From Bradyrhizobium sp. AZCC 1610 (lineage in GTDB: Bacteria; Pseudomonadota; Alphaproteobacteria; Rhizobiales; Xanthobacteraceae), in the NCBI RefSeq assembly GCF_036924515.1, contig NZ_JAZHRR010000001.1:4001001-4065000 (forward strand): a stretch of DNA of 64,000 nt, read 5' to 3'. The notes beneath the pieces were generated by a model. The model ran no database searches. It was not told where the DNA came from and saw nothing but the letters and a program-made list of their open reading frames with translations. The first letter of the stretch is position 1. Each line of letters starts with the position of its first letter. Positions 14,145-22,395 of the stretch are shown here, piece after piece. Position numbers and translations under genes: made by a program.

Positions 14145-14266
14145 TGCCCCGGACGCAACGCAGCACGAAGTGATGCGTCGCTGAGCCGGGGCCCACATCT
14201 TCCGCGGTCGCATGGGTCCCGGCTCTGCGGAGCAGCGTTTCACGCTGCACCGCGTCCGGGACACGA
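14145..14266. repeat. dispersed intergenic repeat, copy 1
   Basis: About 120 nt that recur, with small differences, at 16780-16907. Both copies open with CCCCGGACGCA and end with CGCGTCCGGGACACGA, so the ends form an inverted repeat. The interior contains GTCCCGGCTCTGCGGAGCAG. No coding sense. I recognise this as a type of repeat common in Bradyrhizobium genomes; its function is unknown. Confidence 0.8.
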
Positions 14267-14268
14267 GA

Positions 14269-15036
14269 TCAACTGATCGTCGCGCCACCGTCGATCACGA
14301 TGGTCTGGCCGGTCATGAAGTCACCCGCCTTCGATCCCATCAGCACCGCGGCGCCCGCGATCTCGTCGGGCACGCCGATACGCAACAGCGGCGAACGCGC
14401 CGTGGATGCCTTCAGCGTCTCCGGATTGTCCCACAGCGCCTTGGCGAAATCGGTCTTGATCAGGCCGGGCGCGATGCAGTTCACGCGGATATTATGCTTG
14501 CCGTATTCGCAGGCGAGGTTGCGCGCGAGCTGCATGTCGGCCGCCTTCGAGATCGCGTAGGCGCCGAGCACGGTCGAACCCTTCAGGCCGCCGATCGAGG
14601 ATACGATCACGATCGAGCCGTCCTTGCGCTCGATCATCTGCGGCACCACCATGTTGATCAGCCAGTTGTTGGCGACGATGTTATTGTCCAGGATTTTTCG
14701 GAACTGGTCGTCGGAAATGCCGCCGAGCGGACCGTAATAGGGATTGGACGCGGCGTTGCAGACCAGCACGTCGATCTTGCCGAATGCACGGTTGGATTCG
14801 TCGACCAGGTTCTGCAAATTTTCCTTGCTCGAGATGTTCGCCGCGATCGCAACCGCTGTCCCTTTGCCGAATTTTTCGTTGACCTCCTTGGTCACCTGGT
14901 CGCAGACGTCCTGCTTGCGCGAGGAGATCACGACCTTGGCGCCGTGTTCGGCCATGCGCTCGGCGATGGCACGGCCGATGCCGCGCGTGGAGCCGGTGAT
15001 GACGGCGACTTTCCCGGTCATATCGAACAAGCTCAT
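14269..15036 (-). CDS. short-chain dehydrogenase/reductase
   Basis: NAD(P)-dependent oxidoreductase, 255 residues. The cofactor motif TGSTRGIG is near residue 15, then NAAS, the catalytic Ser in VSSIGG, the YAISK active-site Tyr/Lys pair and the C-terminal VIDGGATIS. It resembles DHRS4-like or fabG-type members; the substrate is unknown. The stop abuts the repeat at 14145-14266. Confidence 0.9.
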   Translation of the reverse strand: MSLFDMTGKVAVITGSTRGIGRAIAERMAEHGAKVVISSRKQDVCDQVTKEVNEKFGKGTAVAIAANISSKENLQNLVDESNRAFGKIDVLVCNAASNPYYGPLGGISDDQFRKILDNNIVANNWLINMVVPQMIERKDGSIVIVSSIGGLKGSTVLGAYAISKAADMQLARNLACEYGKHNIRVNCIAPGLIKTDFAKALWDNPETLKASTARSPLLRIGVPDEIAGAAVLMGSKAGDFMTGQTIVIDGGATIS

Positions 15037-15126
15037 GTCTCTCTCCCAGATGTTGGTCCAGCGCGATGCCGGTTTCGTCTTTGAATTCGAACTAAGCAGC
15101 CTTTGCGGTCCTCGACAACTTAAGGC

Positions 15127-15840
15127 TCAGCCAAGTTTCGTCGACGGCGGCTCGACCTCCGGTCCCGCCGGCTGATGCATGGCGTTGTGCGAGGCGTCCG
15201 CGATCCACGGCTGCTGGTTGACCATCGGCAGCCGCCAGCCGGTGTGATTGGCGCTTGAGAGATGATCGAGCCGCGTCACCGAACAATTGTCGATATCGAA
15301 GGCGAGACCTTTCTCCGGCTGACCGCCGAGTGCAAGCCCGACCGCGGCCCTGATCGTGCCGCCATGCGCGACAACGATGACGTCCCTGCCCGCCTGCTCG
15401 GCGTTGATGCGCTCGATCGCACCGCACGTGCGGCTATAGAGGTCCATAAAGCTCTCGCCGCCGGGCGGGAGCTCGTCGATCGCCGCAAACCAGTGGCTGC
15501 TGCCGATCGGCCGGCTCGCGAGGAATGCCGCGCGGTTCATGCCCTGCCATTGCCCGAGATGCTGCTCGGCAAACGCGTTCACGTGCGGCATGTCTGATGG
15601 CTTGGGGAAGCCTGCAGCCCAGATCGCGTTTGCGGTCTGATGCGTGCGCTTCAAATTGCTTGCATACCAGATCGCGTTGCGCGGCAGGATCTTTCCGACC
15701 GCCTCGAACACGACGCGATCGGTGGTGTCGCAGCCGAGATCCTTCTGCCCGTAGATGCAGCCGTTGTCTTCGCGCACCGGCGCGTGGCGTATCCACCACC
15801 ATCGTGTCGTGACCGTCAACGATTTGCCTGGATTGGACAT
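15127..15840 (-). CDS. histidine phosphatase family protein
   Basis: 237 residues of the phosphoglycerate-mutase-like superfamily. The phosphohistidine motif is WWWIRHAPV near residue 15, and a second catalytic His lies in VIVVAHGGTIRA. It has the usual ISNLKRTHQTA-like pattern (ASNLKRTHQTANAI). The likely role is a small-molecule phosphatase; the closeness to cobalamin phosphatase cannot be settled here. The start at ATG 15840 is supported by AAGGG eight nt upstream; an in-frame TTG lies two codons earlier. Confidence 0.88.
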   Translation of the reverse strand: MSNPGKSLTVTTRWWWIRHAPVREDNGCIYGQKDLGCDTTDRVVFEAVGKILPRNAIWYASNLKRTHQTANAIWAAGFPKPSDMPHVNAFAEQHLGQWQGMNRAAFLASRPIGSSHWFAAIDELPPGGESFMDLYSRTCGAIERINAEQAGRDVIVVAHGGTIRAAVGLALGGQPEKGLAFDIDNCSVTRLDHLSSANHTGWRLPMVNQQPWIADASHNAMHQPAGPEVEPPSTKLG

Positions 15841-15980
15841 CGCCAAAACCCTTCAATACTGTTCGCTGTCGCTGTACGTCAGTGTATTCGTCGCCTCAAG
15901 TGCTTCGGCGTTTGAAATCTTGTTTGAAATTCCGCAAGGCGGCAGACGCCGACACGCATAACACTATCAGGGAGAGACTC

Positions 15981-16766
15981 ATGGGCCGCCTCGAAGGCAA
16001 ATCCGTCGTCATCACAGGTGCTGGAAGCGGCATCGGGCGCGCCGCGTCGGTGCTGTTTTCCAGGGAGGGGGCGAAGCTCGTTATCGTCGACCGCACCGAG
16101 GGCGTGAAGGACACCGCAAAACTCGTCAGCGACGCCGGAGGCACGGTCGAGGCCGTGATGGCGGACGCGGGGTCGGAGGCCGACGTGAAGGCCTTCATCG
16201 ACAAGGCGGTGGCGAAATATGGCAGGCTCGATGCGATCTGGGCCAATGCCGGCGTCAGCGGCGGGCTGGTGCCGCTCGCCGAGCAGACCGTCGACCATTG
16301 GCAGGAAGTTCTGCGCGTCAATCTGATCGGCCCCTTCCTCGCCATCAAGCATTCGATGCCGCACATGATCAAGCAGAAGTCCGGCTCGATCGTCTGCACC
16401 GCCTCCGTCGCGGGCCTCAAGGCCGGCGCCAGCGGTCACCCCTACGGCGCCAGCAAGGCCGGCGTCATCAGCCTGGTGCAGACCACCGCCTACTCGCTGT
16501 CCGGCACCGGCGTGCGCATCAACGCGGTATGCCCCGGCCTGATCGAAACCGGCATGACCAAGCCGGTGTTCGACCGCGCCAAGGAGCGCGGCACCCAGGA
16601 CAAGATCGGCCAGCTCAATCCCTTGAAGCGCGCCGGCCAGCCGCACGAACTCGCGGCGATGGGATTGTTCCTCGCCAGCGACGACGCCTCCTATGTCAAC
16701 GGCCAGGCGATCCCGGTCGACGGCGGCCTCACCGCGTCGATGCCGTATACGGGAAAGCCGGTTTAA
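15981..16766 (+). CDS. short-chain dehydrogenase/reductase
   Basis: 261-residue SDR beginning MGRLEGKSVVITGAGSGIGR, with the TGxxxGIG cofactor site, NAGVSG, the YGASK catalytic pair and the VDGGLTAS tail. The ATG is preceded by GGGAGAG. It differs clearly from the SDR at 14269-15036, and each is followed by a copy of the same dispersed repeat. Substrate unknown. Confidence 0.9.
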   Translation: MGRLEGKSVVITGAGSGIGRAASVLFSREGAKLVIVDRTEGVKDTAKLVSDAGGTVEAVMADAGSEADVKAFIDKAVAKYGRLDAIWANAGVSGGLVPLAEQTVDHWQEVLRVNLIGPFLAIKHSMPHMIKQKSGSIVCTASVAGLKAGASGHPYGASKAGVISLVQTTAYSLSGTGVRINAVCPGLIETGMTKPVFDRAKERGTQDKIGQLNPLKRAGQPHELAAMGLFLASDDASYVNGQAIPVDGGLTASMPYTGKPV

Positions 16767-16779
16767 CGGCGCCCCCTTT

Positions 16780-16907
16780 CCCCGGACGCAGCGCAGCGCG
16801 GAGCGATGCGCTGCTGAGCCGGAGCCCATTGCTTCCGCAGCGCGTGACAAGCATAGGTCCCGGCTCTGCGGAGCAGCGTTACACGCTGCGCCGCGTCCGG
16901 GACACGA
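16780..16907. repeat. dispersed intergenic repeat, copy 2
   Basis: Second copy of the element at 14145-14266, in the same orientation, with CCCCGGACGCAGCGCAGCG at one end and CGCGTCCGGGACACGA at the other. It fills the space between the SDR and the convergent NIPSNAP gene. Confidence 0.8.
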
Positions 16908-16917
16908 AACTGATTTT

Positions 16918-17274
16918 CTACGCTGATGCCGCAAGAAGGCTCCTGCCCTTCGCCGGCGAATAGTCCGTCGGCGCCAGCAAGCGATCCTCGATCTGGCCAA
17001 CCATCAAGCCGTGTTCCGCATGCGTCACGCGCTTGATGTCGGACCATTCGGTATCAACCATGAAGGCCGACCATGCAGCGGTCTTGGCCGCATCGTCGGG
17101 CCACTCCAGCAGATAGGCAAACTCGGTCTTGTCGCCGAATTTGGTTTCCCACATCGCGACGATCCGGAAACCGTATCTGGTTTGCATGATGCGCGCGGCG
17201 TGATCGCGAAAGCGGGCGTGGAACGCGGCCTTGTTCTTTTCGAATATTTCGTAGATGCGCAGTTGCTGGATCAT
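16918..17274 (-). CDS. NIPSNAP family protein
   Basis: 118 residues starting MIQQLRIYEIFEKNKAAFHARF. Dimeric ferredoxin-like NIPSNAP proteins share the RIYEI start, the central AMWETKFGDKTEFAYLLEWPD and the spacing seen here. Function is poorly known; some relatives are small oxygenase or binding proteins. The ATG at 17274 has GGGAG six nt upstream, better placed than the ATG two codons earlier. Confidence 0.82.
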   Translation of the reverse strand: MIQQLRIYEIFEKNKAAFHARFRDHAARIMQTRYGFRIVAMWETKFGDKTEFAYLLEWPDDAAKTAAWSAFMVDTEWSDIKRVTHAEHGLMVGQIEDRLLAPTDYSPAKGRSLLAASA

Positions 17275-17318
17275 GGGCATCTCCCATCAGCTTCGCAGAT
17301 ATGGCGGCGGTGATGCAA

Positions 17319-18230
17319 TCACAACCCGTCGGGCGGAAAGCCGGATGATTCCGCCGCCAGCGCGCGGTGACGGATGCGCTCGCGATAGAAGGCGTAGAGG
17401 CCGGACAGCACGATGATCGCAGCCCCGGTCACCATCATCGCGTCGGGCACGTCGCCGAACACGAGATAGCCGAGCAGCATTGCCCACAGCAGCGCAGAAT
17501 AGCGGAAGGGCGCCACCGCCGAGATATCGCCGGAGCGCAACGCCGTGATGATGCATTGGTAGCCGATCAGCAGCAGCACGGCGGCTATCGCCTGCAGGCC
17601 AAGCGCGTTGGCGGATGGCGGCGTCCAGCCCCCGAGCGGAACGAGGATGGCGCCGCCGGCCGCCGTCACGGTTACGGTCGTCAGCAAGGTGATGAACAGT
17701 GACGGGATCTTGGCGGGTATCCCTCGGGTCGCGAGATCGCGGAGCGCGCAGAACGCGACCGACACCAGCGCGAACACCGAATACTGGCTGAAGCCCGCCA
17801 GCCCCGGCCGCACGATGATGAGCACGCCGATGAAGCCGGCCACGATCGCCGACCAGCGCCGCCAGCCGACCGGCTCGCGGAAGATTACCGCGGCGCCGAG
17901 CGTGATCGCCAGCGGCAGCGCCTGGAAGATCGCCGAGGTATTGGCGAGCGGCAGATGCACGACCGCCGCCATGAACGAGATCGTGCCTCCGATTTCGCCG
18001 AACACCCGCAGCGCCACGGGCTTGAGCATCAGCGTGCGCAGCGGACGCAGTGCGCCCTGATGCCACGCGAAGGCCGCGACCAGCAGAATCGCGAACAGCC
18101 CGCGCACCAGCATCACTTGGCCGAAGTTCATCTCTGACGACACCGCCTTGGTGATGGAGTCGTTCATGGTGAACGCCGCCATGGACACCGCCATGAGCAG
18201 GCTGCCGCGAATATTCGGAGAGAGTGCCAA
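17319..18230 (-). CDS. EamA/DMT-family inner-membrane transporter
   Basis: 303 residues with about ten hydrophobic spans arranged as two EamA repeats (about 8-140 and 150-285), typical of drug/metabolite transporters. Signatures include the early MAAFTMNDSITKAVS stretch and EPVGWRRWSAIVAGFIGVLI at the end of the first repeat. The substrate is unknown. It is 20 nt downstream of the phosphotransferase gene on the same strand, so possibly one transcript. Confidence 0.9.
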   Translation of the reverse strand: MALSPNIRGSLLMAVSMAAFTMNDSITKAVSSEMNFGQVMLVRGLFAILLVAAFAWHQGALRPLRTLMLKPVALRVFGEIGGTISFMAAVVHLPLANTSAIFQALPLAITLGAAVIFREPVGWRRWSAIVAGFIGVLIIVRPGLAGFSQYSVFALVSVAFCALRDLATRGIPAKIPSLFITLLTTVTVTAAGGAILVPLGGWTPPSANALGLQAIAAVLLLIGYQCIITALRSGDISAVAPFRYSALLWAMLLGYLVFGDVPDAMMVTGAAIIVLSGLYAFYRERIRHRALAAESSGFPPDGL

Positions 18231-18250
18231 GTAAAACTAACGGCTCGGGG

Positions 18251-19309
18251 TTAGGTCGCGCCGGCCTTCTGAGCGTATTCCCAGGAAGACTTCGACAGCG
18301 GCACCGTGCGCGCCGCCGATTCCAGCGCCTTGGCGTTCGCCGCGGTGCCGTCGCGAATACGACCGGCGATACCCTGCGTGATGCCCGCCAGGCGGAACAT
18401 GTTATAGGCGAAGTACCAGTTGAGGTCGGGCACTTCCGTGCCGGTGACGTTGCAATAGATCTGCGCGGCCTCCTCCACGCTCGGAATGTTCAGCGCCTTG
18501 AGATCGGCGTTGGCCAGCCCCGGCATGGTCCACTGCATCAACAGATAGGTGAAGTCGGCCATGGGGTCGCCGAGCGTGGACAGCTCCCAATCCAGCACCG
18601 CCTGCACGCGCGGTTCCGTCGCGTGGAAAATCATGTTGTCGAGGCGATAGTCGCCGTGGACGATGGAAACGCGCTTCTGCACCGGCACGGTTCGCGGCAG
18701 CCACTCCGCCACCTTCTCGAATTCCGGAATGTGCTGCGTTTCGGAGGCGCGGTATTGCTTGGTCCAGCGATCAATCTGGCGCGCGAAATAATTGCCGGGC
18801 TTGCCGAAATCGCCGAGCCCGATTTTCTCCGGGTCAAAGACGTGGAGTTTTGCCAGCGTCTCGATCTTGCTGGTGAAGATCTTGCGCCGGTTTTCCGGCG
18901 TCTGGCTCGGCAGCGTCGGGTCCCAGAACACGCGACCGTCTTCCATCGACATGATGTAGAAGACGGCGCCGATCACGCTATCGTCGGTACACAGCGCGTA
19001 AGCTCTCGCGACCGGAAAGCCTTGCTTGCCGAGCGCTGCGATGACGCGGAACTCGCGGTCGACCGCATGTGCCGACGGCAGCAATTTGCCGAACGGTTTT
19101 CGGCGCATCACGTAGGATCGCGCAGGCGTTTCGAGCTTGTAAGTCGGGTTGGACTGGCCGCCCTTGAACTGCAGGACGGTCAGCGGCCCCTGATAGCCCT
19201 CGACATGCTCGCGCATCCAGCGCTCGAGGCTCGCTTCGTCAATGCGATGACGCTCCTCGACTTCCTTGGTGCCCGAGAACTCTTCGTCTTTCCTGACGCC
19301 GTCCGCCAC
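18251..19309 (-). CDS. phosphotransferase (APH-fold, ACAD10/11-like)
   Basis: 352-residue aminoglycoside-phosphotransferase-fold protein. The glycine-poor ATP site region is FKGGQSNPTYKLETP; the catalytic loop is VHGDYRLDNMIF near residue 220, followed by the Mg-binding DWELSTLGDP. Such proteins are commonly linked to acyl-CoA dehydrogenases, as in eukaryotic ACAD10/11 where a kinase activates 4-hydroxyacyl-CoAs. Here an acyl-CoA dehydrogenase gene lies 52 nt upstream, supporting a shared role in hydroxyacyl-CoA breakdown. Confidence 0.88.
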   Translation of the reverse strand: MADGVRKDEEFSGTKEVEERHRIDEASLERWMREHVEGYQGPLTVLQFKGGQSNPTYKLETPARSYVMRRKPFGKLLPSAHAVDREFRVIAALGKQGFPVARAYALCTDDSVIGAVFYIMSMEDGRVFWDPTLPSQTPENRRKIFTSKIETLAKLHVFDPEKIGLGDFGKPGNYFARQIDRWTKQYRASETQHIPEFEKVAEWLPRTVPVQKRVSIVHGDYRLDNMIFHATEPRVQAVLDWELSTLGDPMADFTYLLMQWTMPGLANADLKALNIPSVEEAAQIYCNVTGTEVPDLNWYFAYNMFRLAGITQGIAGRIRDGTAANAKALESAARTVPLSKSSWEYAQKAGAT

Positions 19310-19361
19310 GATGACGCTCCCTTAAAATTTCTTCTTAGGAAGCGCCATCCTAGCGCCTCCG

Positions 19362-20594
19362 TTACTGCGTAGTGTTTGCATACTTCCGAAGTTCAAGTCT
19401 GGCAATGGCGCGATTGTGCACCTCGTCCGGACCATCAGCTAGGCGGAGCGTACGGATATGGGCGTAATCGCGCGCCAGGCCGGCCTCGTCGGAGACACCG
19501 CCGCCGCCATAGGCCTGGATGGCATTGTCGATGATCTTCAGCGCCATGTTGGGGGCTGTGACCTTGATCATCGCGATCTCGGCCTGCGCGGTCTTGTTGC
19601 CGACCTTGTCCATCATGTCGGCGGCCTTGAGGCAGAGCAGACGATTCATCTCGATGTCGGCGCGCGCTTCGCCGATGCGCTGTTCCCACACCGAGTGCTC
19701 GATGATCTTCTTGCCGAACGCGGTGCGCGAGGCCAGCCGCTTCACCATCTTCTCCAGCGCCTCCTCGGCCTTGCCGATGGTGCGCATGCAGTGATGGATA
19801 CGGCCCGGACCGAGACGGCCCTGCGCGATCTCGAAGCCGCGGCCTTCACCGAGCAGGATGTTTTCCTTCGGCACGCGAACGTTTTCCAGCAGAACCTGGG
19901 CGTGACCGTGCGGCGCGTCGTCAAAGCCGAACACCGGCAGCATCTTCTCCACCTTGATGCCGGGGGTGTCGAGCGGCACCAGGATCTGCGACTGCTGCTG
20001 GTGCTTCGCCGCCTTCGGATCGGTCTTGCCCATCAGGATCGCGATCTTGCAGCGGGGATCGCCGACGCCCGACGACCACCATTTACGGCCGTTGATGACG
20101 TAGTGGTCGCCATCGCGCTCAATGCGCGTTTCGATATTGGTGGCGTCCGATGACGCAACCGCGGGCTCTGTCATCAGGAAGGCGGAGCGGATCTCGCCGT
20201 CCATCAGCGGCCGCAGCCACTTCCGCTTTTGCTCCTTGGTACCGTAGCGGATGAACACTTCCATGTTGCCGGTATCGGGAGCGGAGCAGTTGAACACCTC
20301 CGAGGCCCAGGAGATGCGACCCATCTCTTCCGACAGCAGCGCATATTCGAGGTTGGTCAATCCCGCGCCGCGGAATTCATCGTCTTCATGCGCGTTCGGC
20401 GGCATGAACATGTTCCAGAGGCCTTCGGCCTTCGCCTTCTTCTTCAGTTCCTCGAGGATCGGGATCACCTTCCAGCGCGGGCCCTCCGCATCCTGCTTGT
20501 CGTAGATCGGAACCGCGGGGCGGACATGCGTCTTCATGAACGCCTGCACGCGGTTCAGCCATTCCTTTTGCTTTTCTGACAAATCGAAATTCAT
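19362..20594 (-). CDS. acyl-CoA dehydrogenase
   Basis: FAD-dependent dehydrogenase, 410 residues from the ATG at 20594, which follows GGTGAGGAG; an upstream extension lacks any ribosome site. The N-terminal helical domain starts [20 protein letters not shown]. The middle domain has the [15 protein letters not shown] flavin site, and the C-terminal helices include [15 protein letters not shown]. It sits with the phosphotransferase and opposite the TetR regulator, consistent with a regulated fatty-acid or hydroxyacyl-CoA pathway. Confidence 0.93.
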   Translation of the reverse strand: MNFDLSEKQKEWLNRVQAFMKTHVRPAVPIYDKQDAEGPRWKVIPILEELKKKAKAEGLWNMFMPPNAHEDDEFRGAGLTNLEYALLSEEMGRISWASEVFNCSAPDTGNMEVFIRYGTKEQKRKWLRPLMDGEIRSAFLMTEPAVASSDATNIETRIERDGDHYVINGRKWWSSGVGDPRCKIAILMGKTDPKAAKHQQQSQILVPLDTPGIKVEKMLPVFGFDDAPHGHAQVLLENVRVPKENILLGEGRGFEIAQGRLGPGRIHHCMRTIGKAEEALEKMVKRLASRTAFGKKIIEHSVWEQRIGEARADIEMNRLLCLKAADMMDKVGNKTAQAEIAMIKVTAPNMALKIIDNAIQAYGGGGVSDEAGLARDYAHIRTLRLADGPDEVHNRAIARLELRKYANTTQ

Positions 20595-20723
20595 GGGACG
20601 CTCCTCACCTCTGGGCTTCTGAATGTTGGCCGTACTGTCCGCCCGCCTCTCATTCACCGCAAGTGCGGACAAGGCCTGCGGCCACGGGTTGGGCCGGAAC
20701 TGCGACACGCTCGCAAACGTGGA

Positions 20724-20752
20724 TTGACTTTTCCAGCTCTTCAAACGATAGT
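20724..20752 (+). promoter_or_regulatory. candidate promoter of the TetR gene
   Basis: TTGACT (20724-20729) and GATAGT (20747-20752) are spaced by 17 nt, pointing toward the TetR gene at 20798. The -10 element lies inside the palindrome at 20740-20770, so bound repressor would block it. Confidence 0.45.
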
Positions 20753-20770
20753 TTCATACAACTGTTTGAA
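20740..20770. promoter_or_regulatory. imperfect 31-bp palindrome, candidate TetR operator
   Basis: TTCAAAC at one end and GTTTGAA at the other are perfect inverted 7-bp arms; 11 of 15 half-site positions match overall. It lies between the divergent acyl-CoA dehydrogenase (starting 20594) and TetR (starting 20798) genes, the usual site of a shared operator. Confidence 0.6.
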
Positions 20771-20797
20771 TTGCAACTCCCGAAACGGGGGCCAGAT

Positions 20798-21490
20798 ATG
20801 TCGAGCGATCGTACCAGGTCTGCCATCCTTGCCGCCGCCGAACGGCTTTATGCCGATCGCGGCTTCGGCGACGTGACGCTGCGCGACATCGTCGCCGAAG
20901 CGAACGTCAATCTCGCCGCGGTGAATTATCATTTCGGCTCCAAGGACGAATTGATCGCGGAGCTGTTCGTCACCCGCAGCCTCGCCACCAACCGCGAGCG
21001 GCTCAACGAGTTGAAGGCTGCCGAGGAAAAGGGCGGCGGACGCGCCCCGATCGACGCCATCCTGCACGCGCTGGTGGGCCCTACCCTGCGCGGATGCCTC
21101 GGCCCCGACCGCGAAGGCTCGACGGCGGCGCGCTTCATGATCCGCGCCTCGATTGAATCGGTGCCGCCGATCCGCCGCATCAAGAACCGCGAGGTCGATC
21201 ATTTGCGGAAATTCATCGCCGCGATGCGCCGCGCGATGCCCGGCCGCGACGACGTCGAACTCTATTGGGGCCTGCACTTCGCGCTCGCGATGTCGCATCA
21301 CACCATCCGGGAAAAAGAGCGGCTGACGAAATTGTCGGAAGGACAATGCGACCTCAACGACGTGGATGCCATTGTCGATCGCGTGGTCTCGGTCTCGGTG
21401 ATGGCGCTCACGGGCGGCGAGACGCCGGCAAAGAAGGCGCCCACGCGACCGGCGGTGCCACATGGCAGGCTGACCCGGCAAGACTTGTGA
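20798..21490 (+). CDS. TetR/AcrR family transcriptional regulator
   Basis: 230 residues from the ATG at 20798. The N-terminal helix-turn-helix reads GFGDVTLRDIVAEANVNLAA followed by VNYHFGSKDELI (about residues 22-52). The C-terminal ligand domain resembles the PsrA/FadR-like TetR group that senses acyl-CoAs, but this assignment is tentative. It is divergent from the acyl-CoA dehydrogenase operon and probably represses it and itself. Confidence 0.9.
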   Translation: MSSDRTRSAILAAAERLYADRGFGDVTLRDIVAEANVNLAAVNYHFGSKDELIAELFVTRSLATNRERLNELKAAEEKGGGRAPIDAILHALVGPTLRGCLGPDREGSTAARFMIRASIESVPPIRRIKNREVDHLRKFIAAMRRAMPGRDDVELYWGLHFALAMSHHTIREKERLTKLSEGQCDLNDVDAIVDRVVSVSVMALTGGETPAKKAPTRPAVPHGRLTRQDL

Positions 21491-21556
21491 GTCAGGCGCC
21501 AAACGCGCCGAATTCTTGTAGCCCGTATGAGCCAACGGGTCACGCGGCTCTCTCCG

Positions 21557-21635
21557 CGTCATTGCGAGCGAAGCGAAGCAATCCATTCTTTCTTTATGCC
21601 GGAACATGGATTGCTTCGCTTCGCTCGCAATGACG
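21557..21635. repeat. 30-bp perfect inverted repeat
   Basis: CGTCATTGCGAGCGAAGCGA and ten further bases (21557-21586) are repeated exactly as the reverse complement at 21606-21635, with a 19-nt loop. This motif is a familiar high-copy intergenic palindrome of Bradyrhizobium and relatives. It lies 66 nt downstream of the TetR stop, so it may also act as an mRNA 3' hairpin. Confidence 0.85.
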
Positions 21636-22395
21636 GTGGATACAGTTTCGCATTCTCGCGGCGCTGATCGCCCGAGGTTTGCATCTTCGTTTGCCCTCTT
21701 CGAAATTAGAGGGCGCAGGGAAGACCGGGTGCTTGCTGCACCCGCGGTCTCGCGTGCGATTTGCGCAAACAAAACTGCACACAAGCATACAGGGCAGCGG
21801 GAGCATTCCGGCCTTCCCTGCGCAATGGCTTTACGGCTTACTTCGTGCTCTCCCCGGTGAACGGCTCTTTTGCCACCGTCGCTACGCAGAAACTTCCGCG
21901 CAACTTAACGCCAGCACCGCGGCGTCCGGACCACACGACTTCGCCGTACGCATTAGGCGCGTACGTCTATCGCGCCATTTGCGTCCATCGCATCTCACTG
22001 CACGTTCGTGACGATCGCGAGCGCCCCTCATCTGCCGTGAGACGGGCGGAGTTATGCGGGTGATTTGCGTGAGAACGAAAGCGGAATATTTTTGCGCGAA
22101 GGGCTGGACAGGTTTTGACTGATTTGCCCGTCGTGCCAGTTTGCCGCAGGCCGCTGCATGAAGTTACGCTTGCACGAAAAGCAAATCAGTCCGCAGCCGT
22201 AGCAACCATTAAAGCTTCACCCGATCGCCGGTGAGGCTGACGCCGTGCTCACCGCCGTCAAGGCGTGGCCTGGCGACAGCGTGGCGGTGGAGGGAGCAGA
22301 GCGACGGCCATCCTTGACGGCGTCTGCGCGCGACGTCGTCGGAGCGGCAGGTCGGGACGAAGAAACGGTGCTGCGGTCGAACCAAGAAACCGAAT
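21636..22395. repeat. gene-free stretch of repeat-like DNA
   Basis: 760 nt without a convincing gene. ORFs here (including a run with RTRDRGCSKHPVFPAPSNF on the minus strand) are the kind of spurious translation often seen from multi-copy non-coding DNA in Bradyrhizobium genomes. The part 22070-22200, with GCGGAATATTTTTGCGCGAA and GGGCTGGACAGGTTTTGACT, also has the look of a known dispersed repeat. Repeat status is recalled, not computed. Confidence 0.5.

Noticed and set aside
15879..17000. 373-codon minus-strand frame over the SDR at 15981-16766
   Set aside because: Antisense shadow of a clear SDR; part of it is repeat DNA.
20741..21784. 347-codon minus-strand frame across the TetR gene and repeat
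   Set aside because: The TetR gene has a full HTH motif and ribosome site on the other strand; the frame runs through the palindromic repeat.
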